Positions 19,770 to 31,200 of a DNA stretch of 64,000 nt are shown here, in pieces. Source of the DNA: Erwinia tracheiphila. Its GTDB lineage: Bacteria > Pseudomonadota > Gammaproteobacteria > Enterobacterales > Enterobacteriaceae. The notes beneath the pieces are model-generated. The model was not told where the DNA came from. It ran no database searches and saw nothing but the letters and a program-made list of their open reading frames with translations. The position numbers and the translations under genes are program-made. The number at the start of each line of letters is the position of its first letter. The first letter of the stretch is position 1. The DNA lies in assembly GCF_021365465.1 (NCBI RefSeq), contig NZ_CP089932.1:3534001-3598000 (forward strand), in the 5' to 3' direction.

Positions 19770-21612
19770 GCTGATTTTCCGACAGGTTGAGACGCGCTAT
19801 CAAACCGCTTCGGCGTAATGTGCGTATTTTGACCGCCTGATTAAACACCGTCTGTTCAGCAAAGAGTGTCAGCTTTGAGCGGGCGCGGGTAATGGCGGTA
19901 TAAATCAGTTCTCGCGTTAGTATCGGCGTAAACTGGTCAGGCAGAACCAACAGCGTATGATCAAATTCAGAACCCTGGGATTTATGCACGGTCATGGCAA
20001 AAGCCGTCTCGTGAGGGGGTAAGCGGACCGGCTGCACCGCCTTGATTGTGCCATCCGCCAGAGGGAAAAAGACCTTCAGTTTTTCCTCATCATTGTACAT
20101 GGTAATGCCAATATCGCCGTTAAACAGTCCCAGCGCACTGTCATTACGGGAGATCATCACCGGACGTCCCGCATACCACTTTCCGCCGATGCCCGGTGCA
20201 CGCTGAATAAGCCGCTGCCGGGACAAAAAAGCTTCGATACGCTCGTTCAGCCCGATAACGCCAAAGGGGCCTTCACGTAGCGCGCAAAGCAAGCGGAAAC
20301 GTCCAAATGCTTCAATCGCCTGCTCTGGTTGGACCTTATTTCGTAACAGCGACAGATATTCCTGGTAACCCGCCAGGCAAACACCCAGCAAATACTGGTA
20401 CTGCTCGCCAGTTTGCAGCGAAAATCGCTCAATATCCGTGAATCCGGCGGCAAACAGCCGGTCCACCTGATGACTGTCTCCGGCATTTACCGCCTGTGCC
20501 ATTTGCCCGATACCGGACGATGCACCAAACCTAAAGCTCTTGCGTAGCAGGCAAATGCTGTCATGCACGCCAGCCTGCTGCACATCGTTTGCCGCAACAT
20601 CACACCCGGTCAGCAGCCTCAGTTCCTGTGCGCGTGCAGGGCTATAACCGACTTCCGCACAGCGACAAATATCGCCAAGTACCGCCCCAGCTTCCACCGA
20701 CGCCAGCTGATCGCGATCACCCAGAAAAATAACCCTGGCCCGGGAAGGCAGGGCAGCAATCAGATTCGCCATCATCGGCAGATCCACCATAGATGCCTCA
20801 TCCACCACCAGCAAATCCAGATGCAGTGGATTACCGGCGTGATAACGCATTCGCTGACTGCCGGGAAGCACGCCAAGCAGGCGATGTAAGGTCGTGGCTT
20901 CAGTTAAAAGCTGTTGCCTGGTTGCCTCACTGACCATCAGCGCCTTTAGCGCTTTAGCCAGCGATTCCGTCAGACGGGCCGCCGCTTTGCCGGTAGGCGC
21001 AGCAAGGCAGATTCGCAGTTTTTCGCCGGAAAGTTCCAGCAGTGAGGCAAGCAGGTTCGCCACGGTGGTGGTTTTACCCGTGCCGGGTCCGCCTGAAATG
21101 ACCGCAATCTGTCGAGTGATAGCCACCGCTGCAGCGATTTTCTGCCCGTTGTCTGACTGCACACCAAAGTAATCATCGAGGATTGCACGCAGTCGTTCGG
21201 GATTTTGCAGGCTAACGGGCGTGTCATGGGCAAAAAAATGTGCCACTTCCCCTTCTGACTGCCACATGCGGTGCAGATAAAGCCTTTGTTGCCAGAGAAC
21301 CAGCGGGGTGGGACCGGAACCATCGCCGACCGCCTCTTCCTGAGGCAGCAGCGTTTGCCAGTCAGGTTCACCCGCCTCAAACCAGATCTGCCTTGCCAGT
21401 TCAGGATAGCGTCCCGCGAACAGCTGCTGTTCGGTGAAGTGCACCAGCGGCAGGCAAACGTGGCCTTCACCTGCTCCGGCACTCACCCAGGCAGCAGCAA
21501 GCATCAGGGCGGGTCGTTCATCACCCGCAATCAGTCTGGCAAACTGTACATCAAGCGCCCGTAGCACTCGCCGTTCGCAGGCGATGTTTAACAGTTCAAC
21601 CATCCTGCTCAT
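19765..21612 (-). CDS. recD: exonuclease V subunit alpha RecD
   Basis: A 615-residue 5'-3' helicase subunit of RecBCD (608 in E. coli). The Walker A motif SGGPGTGKTT is at residues 173-182, Walker B VVDEASMVD near 270, and the C-terminal AFAMTVHKSQGSEFDH and YTAITRARSKL blocks are SF1B motifs V/VI. Its start overlaps the recB stop as ATGA, so it is translated with recB. RecD is the faster motor before Chi is met. Confidence 0.97.
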   Translation of the reverse strand: MSRMVELLNIACERRVLRALDVQFARLIAGDERPALMLAAAWVSAGAGEGHVCLPLVHFTEQQLFAGRYPELARQIWFEAGEPDWQTLLPQEEAVGDGSGPTPLVLWQQRLYLHRMWQSEGEVAHFFAHDTPVSLQNPERLRAILDDYFGVQSDNGQKIAAAVAITRQIAVISGGPGTGKTTTVANLLASLLELSGEKLRICLAAPTGKAAARLTESLAKALKALMVSEATRQQLLTEATTLHRLLGVLPGSQRMRYHAGNPLHLDLLVVDEASMVDLPMMANLIAALPSRARVIFLGDRDQLASVEAGAVLGDICRCAEVGYSPARAQELRLLTGCDVAANDVQQAGVHDSICLLRKSFRFGASSGIGQMAQAVNAGDSHQVDRLFAAGFTDIERFSLQTGEQYQYLLGVCLAGYQEYLSLLRNKVQPEQAIEAFGRFRLLCALREGPFGVIGLNERIEAFLSRQRLIQRAPGIGGKWYAGRPVMISRNDSALGLFNGDIGITMYNDEEKLKVFFPLADGTIKAVQPVRLPPHETAFAMTVHKSQGSEFDHTLLVLPDQFTPILTRELIYTAITRARSKLTLFAEQTVFNQAVKIRTLRRSGLIARLNLSENQQ

Positions 21613-24600
21613 AAGGTTTTCTCTTCGTTACCAGAAAAAAGTGCATCCAGTTCGGCAATAAATCCGGCATCCGGCCGGGTATGCCAGACGCCATTACCAC
21701 TGGTTATCCCCTCAACACCACGCAGGAAAAGATAGATCACCCCGCCAAAATGCTGCTGGTAGTCATAATCCACCAGTCGGTGACGCAGATAGCGGTGCAG
21801 TGCGAGGGTGTAAAGTTGATACTGTAAATCGTAACGATGAGCACACATGGCCTGTGTCATTGCTTCCGGGGTGTAATCCGCCGCCGATTCCCCCAGCCAG
21901 TTGGATTTATAGTCCAGCAGGTAATATTTTCCCTGCCAGCGAAAAACCAGGTCGATAAACCCCTTTAACATGCCCTGTACCTGCTGAAAGTTGAGCGGCG
22001 AACAGGCCGCAGAAAGCGGATCGTAATGTCGTATCAGACGATCGAGCTTTTCTGCACTGAGCAGCGATTGAATGGGCAGAAAAAACTGCAGCTCTACCTG
22101 GCAGCAGGCAGGTGCCAGTTTATCCAGACTGACCCCGCTCTCGTTTAACGGAGTTTGCAATACGTGCGTAATCCAGCACATGATAGTCGGCAGCCAGACG
22201 ATGTCATGCCCCCCAGCAATCAGCCGTTCGCTCAACCACTTTTCATCTATGGGTTGAGTAAAATCAATCTGTTCAAACAGACCATGAAGAAAGGTTCCGG
22301 GTGCGGCACCCCGTGGGAAGTGATGTGGCGTCAGCTGAATATCCTGCAGCCCACGGGCTTCTCCGGCGGCATCCACATCAAGACGGGGCAACAGGTCAAA
22401 GGTGGATGTGTGGCCATGCTGCTGCAATCCCGAATAGCTGGTTACCCGCCAGTCATCTCGCAGATTACGGAACATTTGTTGACTACGCAGGGCTGATAAA
22501 GACGGTTCACCAGTTCGCCATACGCGAGCATCAGGTACTTCCGCTAAAGTAACCGCCAGCACACCATTACTCATTGACAGCAACTGTTGACGCAGGGCGT
22601 CGGCGTCCACTGCTTCACCCTGCTGCACCAGATAGCCCAACGCACTGTGGTGCAGATCGCTCACCCCCTCTTTCTTCCTGTTACCTTTCACCAAGGGCGC
22701 AATACCGACGCTACAGTGCCATACCGATCGGGTCAGTGCGACGTAAAGCAGGCGAAGATCTTCCGCCAGCCGCTCCTGTTCAGCCAGCTCGAGACTTTCT
22801 TCGTCTTCACGCAGATCCAGCAGCGCCTGAAAGCTCTGCCTATCATGATAAATGCCCTGCCCAGCCTCGCGAAAGTTGGCAACAAAAGGCAGCCAGACCA
22901 GCGGATATTGCAGCCCTTTGGATTTGTGGATGGTAACAATTTGCACCAGATGGCGATCGCTCTCCAGCCGCAGCTGCTGGCTGGCAGACTGTCCGTCAGG
23001 CTGTGCGACCTCCTGCGCCAGCCAGCGCACCAGTGCATGTTCACTGTCCAGCTTTATTGACGTTTCCTGCAGTAATTCTCCAAGATGCAGGAGATCCGTC
23101 AGTCGACGCTCACCGCTCTCAGAAGCCAGTAAGTTTTCGGCAATTTTCCTCCTGAACATCATGTCACGCAGCATTGGCAGCACGCCACGCTTTAGCCAGC
23201 GCTGGCGGTACCCGTCAAATTCATCGACCAGGGCATCCCACTGACGTTCATCCTGACTCAGCGTTTCCAACGCCAGCGCATCCAAACCAAAAATGCTGGT
23301 CGCCAAAGCATTGCGTAAAATTCTTTCCTGGTCCGGTGCCAGTACGGCCTGAAGCAGCCAGAGCACTTCACGAGCTTCAGTCGTCGTAAACACGCTGTCA
23401 CGGTTAGAAAGATAGACAGAAGGAATACGCAGATTATTGAGCGCCTCACGCATAAGCGCGGCCTCTGTACGGCTACGCACCAGAATAGTGATATCAGAAG
23501 CCTGCACCGGGCGCAGGTCTTCTCCATTACCAAGCAGTGCCTTCCCGTTTTGCCCTGCGGTGAGCCAGTGGCAGATATCAGCCGCACACTGCCTCGCCAT
23601 AAAGTGTTGGTAATCGCTTACTCCCACGCCTTTACCGGGTTGTAACCAGAAGCGTAATGCCGGCTGTTCCTCCCCTTCAAGCACAAAGCGTAATGCTGAA
23701 TTAGCTTCGGCTGGCTGAACGGGAATAAACGGAATTTCACTGAAAATAAAAGGAACGGCCTGGCCGCTAAAGAGTTGATTAACACTGTTAACCATCGGTG
23801 GTGAGGAGCGCCAGTTAGTTTCAAGCGTGTAGTGGGCGCTGACTTGATTGCGCGCGCGCATATAGGTAAAAATATCTGCACCGCGAAAAGCATAAATGGC
23901 CTGTTTGGGATCGCCTATCAACAGCAGTGCATGCCCGGCCTGTTGGCCATATAGCGTACGGAAGATACGGTACTGTTGCGGGTCCGTATCCTGAAACTCA
24001 TCAATTAATGCCACCGGATACCGATGGCGAATCGCACAGGCCAGCGCCTCTCCGCCAGCCTGCTGCAACGCGCTGTCCAGCCTGCCCAACAAATCGTCAA
24101 AACCCATCAGCGCCAGGCGCTGTTTTTCTTTTTGAGTCGCAACACGAATTTCACTCAGTGCCCTTGCGATAACCAGGTCGCGAAAAGACAGCGGCTCGGC
24201 CAGAAAACGATCCACCTGCTCAAATACCGGATGGCGCGGCGGCTCGCCCTTTTTGGTTTTCTCCACCAGGGTTTGCTGGCCAAACCGTTCCAGTTCCGCG
24301 GGCAAACCATAATCTTCCGTTTCGCTTTGCGCCCACTGGCTGAGTTTTTCCAGCCAGACAGGTAAGTGCTTACTGTTATAACTTCGCTTATCAACGCCCG
24401 ATCCGGCCAGCAAATCATGCAGGTTACCTGCTGCCCGCCAGCTGGCTTTCATCTGATCGATGCAGGCAACAATTTTCTCATGCCGCTGGAGAAAACTTTC
24501 CTGTAAATCGAGTGCGTATTTTAATGCAGGTGCCTCACCGTTGAGCCACGGAGAGAGCGTAGCCAACAGCTGTTCAGGACCCGTCCACATTTGAGCGATA

Positions 24601-25145
24601 ACTCTGGCAACCGGCAAAGATAACGGATAACAATGACGCCGCCAGAAATCCGCAATCGCCAGCCTGCGTAACGGCGCTTCATCCTCAATCAACCGCTGTT
24701 CAAACAGGCTTCCCGACTCGAATGCGTTGAGATTGAGCATGCGCTGGCAGAAGCCGTGGATAGTAAAAATCCCCGCATCGTCCATTTGCCTTTCAGCAGC
24801 CAGCAGGCGAGCGGCCGCCCTGGGCAAGTCATCCAGTTCCTGCATTAATCGGGCCAGCATGCTGTCAGCGGTATGACCGCGCACACAGGCGATACGCAAC
24901 TGGTGGATATTCTGGCGAATACGACCACGCAGTTCTGCGGTGGCGGCTTCGGTAAAGGTCACCACAAGGATTTCTTCCACCGTCAGCGGACGTGAAAAGG
25001 CGGCTTCACCGCCCAGGCCCAATAACAACCTTAAATAGAGCAGCCCGATGGTGAAGGTCTTCCCTGTTCCTGCCGACGCTTCAATCAGCCTTACGCCTTG
25101 CAGCGGAAGCGTCATAGGGTCCAGACGGCAGGCGGCTTGCGTCAT
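21609..25145 (-). CDS. recB: exonuclease V subunit beta RecB
   Basis: A 1178-residue 3'-5' helicase-nuclease (1180 in E. coli). Walker A EASAGTGKT is at residues 22-30; VALIDEFQDTDPQQYRIF contains Walker B near 390; and the C-terminal nuclease domain carries LLDYKSNWLG with the catalytic Asp and Lys near residue 1080. ATGA overlaps join it to ptrA upstream and recD downstream. With RecC and RecD it processes double-strand ends and loads RecA after Chi. Confidence 0.98.
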   Translation of the reverse strand: MTQAACRLDPMTLPLQGVRLIEASAGTGKTFTIGLLYLRLLLGLGGEAAFSRPLTVEEILVVTFTEAATAELRGRIRQNIHQLRIACVRGHTADSMLARLMQELDDLPRAAARLLAAERQMDDAGIFTIHGFCQRMLNLNAFESGSLFEQRLIEDEAPLRRLAIADFWRRHCYPLSLPVARVIAQMWTGPEQLLATLSPWLNGEAPALKYALDLQESFLQRHEKIVACIDQMKASWRAAGNLHDLLAGSGVDKRSYNSKHLPVWLEKLSQWAQSETEDYGLPAELERFGQQTLVEKTKKGEPPRHPVFEQVDRFLAEPLSFRDLVIARALSEIRVATQKEKQRLALMGFDDLLGRLDSALQQAGGEALACAIRHRYPVALIDEFQDTDPQQYRIFRTLYGQQAGHALLLIGDPKQAIYAFRGADIFTYMRARNQVSAHYTLETNWRSSPPMVNSVNQLFSGQAVPFIFSEIPFIPVQPAEANSALRFVLEGEEQPALRFWLQPGKGVGVSDYQHFMARQCAADICHWLTAGQNGKALLGNGEDLRPVQASDITILVRSRTEAALMREALNNLRIPSVYLSNRDSVFTTTEAREVLWLLQAVLAPDQERILRNALATSIFGLDALALETLSQDERQWDALVDEFDGYRQRWLKRGVLPMLRDMMFRRKIAENLLASESGERRLTDLLHLGELLQETSIKLDSEHALVRWLAQEVAQPDGQSASQQLRLESDRHLVQIVTIHKSKGLQYPLVWLPFVANFREAGQGIYHDRQSFQALLDLREDEESLELAEQERLAEDLRLLYVALTRSVWHCSVGIAPLVKGNRKKEGVSDLHHSALGYLVQQGEAVDADALRQQLLSMSNGVLAVTLAEVPDARVWRTGEPSLSALRSQQMFRNLRDDWRVTSYSGLQQHGHTSTFDLLPRLDVDAAGEARGLQDIQLTPHHFPRGAAPGTFLHGLFEQIDFTQPIDEKWLSERLIAGGHDIVWLPTIMCWITHVLQTPLNESGVSLDKLAPACCQVELQFFLPIQSLLSAEKLDRLIRHYDPLSAACSPLNFQQVQGMLKGFIDLVFRWQGKYYLLDYKSNWLGESAADYTPEAMTQAMCAHRYDLQYQLYTLALHRYLRHRLVDYDYQQHFGGVIYLFLRGVEGITSGNGVWHTRPDAGFIAELDALFSGNEEKTL

Positions 25146-28030
25146 GGCTTATCACTTTTTACGGGCAGGGACTGTTGCAGGCTGGAGACATCCTGCCAAG
25201 TCGTGAACCCTGCTGGCACAGCGTAATCTTCCTTCCCATGCTGACTCCCGGAGATCTGCGACAGCAGAACCAGCCCGCGAGGTGCGATGACCGCATCATG
25301 AAAAAATGCTGCCAGCTTTTCCGGCGACAGCGCTTCGATTTGATGAATCACTTTTGCCCGGCTGTCAAAGCGGTAATTTTCCCGGGTAAAGTCTTTGGCG
25401 AATCGACCTGCCTCTTCATCCAGGGTTTGTGGACGCTGCCTAAGCTCATTAATCATCGCCGCCTGGTACTGCGCAAAATCCTCTTTACTGATGGCACGCA
25501 GGCGCTGCTCTGCTGTTGGATAAAACGCGTCGAAACGGCGTAGCAGATAAGCAGGTTGCTTCACATTACTTTGCAATACGAACGCTATACCCCACTGCCG
25601 CCCAACCGACATCTGAAAAGCAAACACCGCATAGCCAAGCTGTTCTTCCGTGCGCAATTGATTATAGAACCATGGTTGAACAATCTGACTGAGCAGCGCG
25701 GCGCTGGCAATGCTGGCATACTCATCGTAGCCAGCAGGCACGTAAAGCGCCGCCAGCGCAGAGTCAGTACTGCTTCCCGCTTTTTGCATATTCGCAAAGG
25801 TTTTTTTATCCACGTCAGGGTAACTGCTGCGCCATCCGCTTTCACCCTGGCAGCCAAGCTGCGTTTTGATATCACTGGCCAGCGTCTTGCTACTTTCCTT
25901 TGTCATATTGCCCACCACCAGCAGTTCAGGGGTGGCGTTTTGCAACAGCATCTGCCGGTATGCATTAAGATCCTGCAGGGTAATGCTCTTTAACAGCCTG
26001 CGCCGTTCATCACGTTGGGTATAAGGGATTTGCGACAGAAGCCGTGCGGGCTGAATAGCCTCTTCAAACGCTTTGCCTTTCTCTGCGGAATCCAGCCGCT
26101 CCAGATACCATGATCTGGCCTGTTCAAGCTGCGCCTCAGTTGCCTGAAAGTGGGCATACTCTTTAAGCAACGCTTTCATCAGCTCAGGCAGATGCTGGGT
26201 GAAACCGCTGACGTTGAAGGCAACACCATCATTCTGGCTGGTGGAAAAACCAATGCCGCCCACGGAAGCCTGCGAGCTTAACTCATCCAGCGCAAGCCCT
26301 GCCAGGTAATCATTAAGGCTGAACAAGACCTGATTCTTCGCCGTGCTCCTTGCCGCTTGATTACGTAAATAAAGCGTAATGTTCGCCCTGGGGTCGTCGG
26401 CATAAAACTGGCTGGGCATGTAAAACACCTTAAGCCCTGGTTCGCTAACTAATGCTTGCGGGTGATCGTATTGATGCTGTGGCGCAATCAATGTGAAGTC
26501 ATCGGGTATCCAGGGATTAAGCACCGGGAGAGAAAGCGATATTTTGTTACTTTCGGCCTGCCAGTCAGCAAAGCGTTGTGCAGAAATGGTATCAACCTGA
26601 TAGGGGGCATTAACAAAATAGGCCATCTTGTTATGCGGCTCATTAGGACCGATAAACCAGAACCTTGCGTTGCGGGGCGTCATTTCATCCAGTCTTGCCT
26701 GAATCGCCTGCGGATCGAATTTGTCCGCAATGTAACCGGCATCCAGCGTGTCCGTCACCGGTACACGGAGCATGGTATCCACCAGCCATTGAATGTAGTC
26801 CATATCGCGTGTGATTGAAGGGTAGCGAAAGTCCAGATCCAGCACATGGGCCATTTCATCGAAATATCGCTTATCTATTCCCCCTGTGCGTAAGCAGTTC
26901 AGATAGCTAAACACTGCGGCGATCACGCGATCGCGCTCGGTCAGCCCTTTATCCGTGAGGGATACCGAAATGGAGAAGACGCCGCCGTTACGGTCAACCA
27001 ACGGATCTGCCCCTGCATCAATGGAATCGGCCAGGCCGTTATTTTGCAGCCAGTCAGAGAGGGTATTCTTGCTGCGGTTACCAATCATATAAGCAATCAG
27101 GGTATCGGTCTTACTACGGAATTGATCGCTGTTATTATCAATACGAAATTCAATTCTCAGCTGCCGGTGCGGCTGTGCTGGCACGTAATGAATAATGATC
27201 CCTTTTTGTTTATCTGTTACCACAGGCACGGTAATTTCGGGCACGGTAGCGTTGCGGTTTTCCACCCGGCCAAAGGTAGTCACCGCTATTTTTTGCAGTG
27301 CTTCCAGCGGTTTATTACTGTAAATGACCGCTTTCATCAGGTTGGCCGAATAGTAACGATGATAAAACGCCTTGAGCGCATCGTGTAAATTGCTGTCCGG
27401 CTTATCCTTTAACGTTTCCAGATTACCGCCGGAGAATAGCGATGCAGGATGCTGAGGATTAAGCGTTTCTGCCCCCACCTGAACCATGCGCAGTCCATCA
27501 CGGGAGCGCGCCATTGTCAGCTCGGCATTGACCGCATGACGTTCACGATCGGCATTGACCGGGGCGAGGCGTGGCGCAGCAATGGCATCAGCCAGTCTGT
27601 CAACGGCGGGCTGCAGCGCATCGTTTTCGACTTCAAGATAGAATGCCGTACGATAAGACGCCGTGCTGGCATTATGGATCCCACCGTGCTTTTTAAGGAA
27701 TTCAGCAAGATTATCGGGTTCCGGATAATGTTCAGAACCCATCAGCAGCATATGTTCCAGATAATGCGCCAGCCCCTGCTGATTGCGCGGGTTTTCTAAC
27801 GAACCAACCGGGATAGCCAGAGCAGCAAGCGATTTGCTGGCAAGAGGATCGGAAACCAGCAGCACTGTCATACCGTTGTCAAGACGAACCGCCTGGTACT
27901 GACGCGGGTCCCTGTCGCTTTTACGAACAGTGTCAGGGAGTACTTGCCAACCAGACTGAGCCTGAACCAGCTGGCTCCAGCCGGTGGCAAGAAGGATTAA
28001 AGCGGTAAACCAGGCGGCAAAATAACGCAT
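25142..28030 (-). CDS. ptrA: protease III (pitrilysin) PtrA
   Basis: A 962-residue periplasmic M16 zinc metalloprotease, the same length as in E. coli. A signal peptide covers about residues 1-24 (ending VQAQS). The inverted zinc motif HYLEH is at residues 89-93, with the distal Glu in VNAELTMAR near 170. It degrades small peptides. It lies between recC and recB, which is the conserved enterobacterial order. The 203-bp gap to recC contains an 8-bp tandem repeat. Confidence 0.97.
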   Translation of the reverse strand: MRYFAAWFTALILLATGWSQLVQAQSGWQVLPDTVRKSDRDPRQYQAVRLDNGMTVLLVSDPLASKSLAALAIPVGSLENPRNQQGLAHYLEHMLLMGSEHYPEPDNLAEFLKKHGGIHNASTASYRTAFYLEVENDALQPAVDRLADAIAAPRLAPVNADRERHAVNAELTMARSRDGLRMVQVGAETLNPQHPASLFSGGNLETLKDKPDSNLHDALKAFYHRYYSANLMKAVIYSNKPLEALQKIAVTTFGRVENRNATVPEITVPVVTDKQKGIIIHYVPAQPHRQLRIEFRIDNNSDQFRSKTDTLIAYMIGNRSKNTLSDWLQNNGLADSIDAGADPLVDRNGGVFSISVSLTDKGLTERDRVIAAVFSYLNCLRTGGIDKRYFDEMAHVLDLDFRYPSITRDMDYIQWLVDTMLRVPVTDTLDAGYIADKFDPQAIQARLDEMTPRNARFWFIGPNEPHNKMAYFVNAPYQVDTISAQRFADWQAESNKISLSLPVLNPWIPDDFTLIAPQHQYDHPQALVSEPGLKVFYMPSQFYADDPRANITLYLRNQAARSTAKNQVLFSLNDYLAGLALDELSSQASVGGIGFSTSQNDGVAFNVSGFTQHLPELMKALLKEYAHFQATEAQLEQARSWYLERLDSAEKGKAFEEAIQPARLLSQIPYTQRDERRRLLKSITLQDLNAYRQMLLQNATPELLVVGNMTKESSKTLASDIKTQLGCQGESGWRSSYPDVDKKTFANMQKAGSSTDSALAALYVPAGYDEYASIASAALLSQIVQPWFYNQLRTEEQLGYAVFAFQMSVGRQWGIAFVLQSNVKQPAYLLRRFDAFYPTAEQRLRAISKEDFAQYQAAMINELRQRPQTLDEEAGRFAKDFTRENYRFDSRAKVIHQIEALSPEKLAAFFHDAVIAPRGLVLLSQISGSQHGKEDYAVPAGFTTWQDVSSLQQSLPVKSDKP

Positions 28031-28132
28031 TCAAACTCCTCAATAATCTCTTTCTTGGTCCCACAATGCCGGACAGCACCGATAGTTCACACTACAAACG
28101 CCGACGAAACGCGCTGAAAGGTAGCGAATGAG

Positions 28133-28220
28133 TGACAAAGTGACAAAGTGACAAAGTGACAAAGTGATAAAGTGATAAAGTGATAAAGTGATAAAGTGAT
28201 AAAGTGATAAAGTGACAAAT
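28133..28220. repeat. octanucleotide tandem repeat between recC and ptrA
   Basis: Eleven consecutive 8-bp units: four TGACAAAG, then six TGATAAAG, then one TGACAAAT, 88 bp in all. Units are in two homogeneous blocks, as expected from slippage after a single C/T change. Read on the minus strand it falls within a 65-codon open frame (28040-28237) that starts on the recC stop codon as ATGA and encodes a repeated HFITLSLY-like octapeptide. Since 8 is not a multiple of 3, copy-number changes would shift that frame. Confidence 0.95.
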
Positions 28221-28233
28221 ACTACAGGATGTC

Positions 28234-31200
28234 TCATTCGATGTCATTGAGCTCCAGCAACGGCAGCAGCCAGGCCTTCGTGTTATCGGTTATCACCTGA
28301 AGAGTGGCTTCATCCAGCGTGCGAAAAAGCCGGGCCAGACAAGGATCGCTTCCTTCACCTTCCATCTGCATATTTCCTTGCCAGGCCTGCAACAGCTTGA
28401 TACGCGCTTTCGCCTGGGTGGCTTCATCATCAAATAGCGTAAGCGTTTTTTTATCAAAACAGCTTTCCAGCCAGGCACCTCCTGAACGGGGAAGCAGTAG
28501 CAGAGGCGAACACATTCCCTGTCGGTAACCTGCGATATAACGTTTCAACCAGTTACCAGCAAGTTCCGTATTAAGGGGGGGGAAACACCACTGACTTTTT
28601 TCCCTCCCAAGCATGCGGCTTTCCCCTTTGCCGCCCAAAAGGCAATAAACCAGATGTTCCAGCCAGAGTGTCAGGCCGTCAGTGAAATTCAGTTTTCCTG
28701 GCCGCCAGCGAAGCAGTCCGTCTTCCTGCACGGCCGCCAGCCAGCCATTAAGCTGTAAACCATCAATCTGAAGGTTAATTTCAAGGCTGTCGGGCGTTTT
28801 ACGGCGTGCTCTTACCTGCTCTGCCAGCGCCGCCATGTCCGTCAGCTGCTCCTGCCAGAAAAGCTCCCCAAAGGCACCATAAGGCAATGCTCCTGCCGCA
28901 CGCTGCCTGTTGTAAAACAGTTGAGCGGGCAGCTCGTTAATAAGAGAATTAAGCAGCTCGCTGTTGATTTGATAGCGGCTGAGATTATCAAGCGCAAAGG
29001 GTTCCGTATCAGGCAGTTCAGGAAGCGGCATATGGAAACTGACCCCTAAGCGCTGGCTGAAAAAAGCCCGTACCGGATGGCGCCAGAATCTAACGAGCTG
29101 TTCAAAATTCAGTTCACCGATATCCAGTGCGGGCAGCGGCTGCATAAATGGAGAATGCGATACACCATCCCCATTTGCTGCGGGCAGCCATTCTGAAGCA
29201 AAGCTTTGATATTCAGCCTGCGCAACAAAATTTTCTGCGGCAAAGGGCATTCTGCTGTGCAAATGTTGCAGATGTTTTTCTACCGCCGCTGCACTGGCAT
29301 CCACATCAAGATCCTGATGCCCGGGCAGGCAAAAGCTCTGGCTGATATAGGCAACCAGTTCACTGACCAGCACGGAAGGAAAACGCTCCGAATTATCCTG
29401 AATAGTCCGGCCAATATAGCTGATATAAAGCTGCTGCTGCGCCGAATTGAGCGCCTCAAGAAACAGGTAGCGGTCATCGTCACGACGACTTCTGTCGCCT
29501 TTTCTGGGCTGTTCGCTCATCAGATCAAATCCCAACGGCGGCAGCGTGCGCGGGTACACTCCATCGTTCATACCCAGCAGACAAACCATTTTGAAGGGAA
29601 TCGAACGCATTGGCATCAGCGTGCAGAAGTTAACCGGCCCGGCAAGAAAGCGCTGGCTGATTCGTTGTTGATCCAGACGAGATGTCAGCTCGTCACGTAA
29701 AAGCGTTAATGGAACCGCCTCCTGATAGCGAGCCTGAATGCCGTAGCCAGTGACCTGCTGCCATTGTTCTTCAATCAGTGCCAGTGCGACTTCGGTTTCC
29801 GCATCTCCCGTGAAGAAGTCATTAAGTAACTCACGACAGAGCGGCTGCCAGTTCTCCAGCGGGCGCGCTTCGGTCAACTGTTGACGCCAGCGCCGCAGAC
29901 GCATCAGGAACTCCGCCAAATTTCCGGCCAGCACCGCAATCAGCCCGGTTGATTCGTCGTAAGGCAGGACCCCCTGCCACAAGCCTGCTTTGCTGTTCAT
30001 GGCATAGCCCAGCAGCATCCGTGACAAACCAAACTGCCAGGTATGTTGCCCGGTAGCAGGCAGATCTAATTCCCTGACGGTATCGTCATCCAATCCCCAG
30101 CGTACGCCGGCTTCACCAGTCCAGTGCCTGAGCCGGTGTAGCCCCTCTTCATCAATGGCAAACCGTTCGGCTATCGAAGGCACCTCCAGCAGTGCCAGTA
30201 CCTCTTCTGAGGTGAAACGGCTGTCTGGCAGAGTTAACAAGGTGAGAAAAGCCTGCAAGGCAGGATGGGCCTGACTGGCCCGCCGATCAGAAATGGCAAA
30301 GGGCAAATAGCGCTCAAGCGGGGCATTGCCGAATACAGCCTGAATAAAAGGCGTGTAGGCATCGATATCTACCACCATCACAATGATATCGCGCGGTGAA
30401 AGCGCGGGATCCTGCGCCATCATTGTCAACAGTCTGTCCTGCAACACTTCAACTTCACGTTGCGGGCTGTGGCAAAGATGAATGCTGACGGAACGATCGT
30501 CAGCATGCAATAACCGTTTTTTACGGCTTGTTTGCCACTCTTCCGGCGTCAGGCCAATAACCGTGTGATCTTCCATCTCCAGTAAATCGCGCTGTAAGGT
30601 TTTCAACAAATTCAGCGGTTCTGTTTCAACAAAAGCATCAATCTCCTGACACGCCATTTGCGACAACAGATAAAGATTATCACGTCCCAACTTTCCCCAG
30701 GATGCCAGCAGTGGGTTACTCAGTTGCTGTTCGCCAGACGCATTAAACATCCCTGCGACATCGGACTGGCGAAACAATGCTCTTTCATCCCTGGTGCGGT
30801 AATGTTGACGTCGTCGCCCCTGTAATTTCGCCAGAAAAGCATAATCCTGGATATCCCCCCAGTATTGGCGACAGGGGTTAGTGAATAAAAGATGAATATC
30901 AATATGCTTCCCCAGCGCCTGTAAGGCCTGCAAATACACCGGAGGCAGTGCAGAAATACCACAGATGAAAACGCGATCCGGCAGGTTAGCAGGCCGCTTC
31001 TGGCTCTTTTCCAGAGAAGTAATAAAGCGCGAATAAAGATTTGCACGATGCCAGGCGGGTTGGCCAAGTTCTCGGGTGTATTCAACCAGCCTTGCCCATA
31101 AAAGCGCCTGCCACTGCTGTGCTTGGCCCAGCCCTTCGATAGTCTGTCCTTTCTCCCAGCTGTTAAGCCATTCAGGGCGATACACTAAATACTGGTCAAA

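Noticed and set aside
28133..28220. CRISPR array
   Set aside because: The 8-bp units are directly adjacent with no spacers and no cas genes nearby; it is a simple tandem repeat.
28040..28237. 65-residue protein gene between recC and ptrA
   Set aside because: Not listed as a gene: the sequence is mostly the translated octanucleotide repeat, and only the ATGA overlap with recC supports it. Kept as part of the repeat finding.
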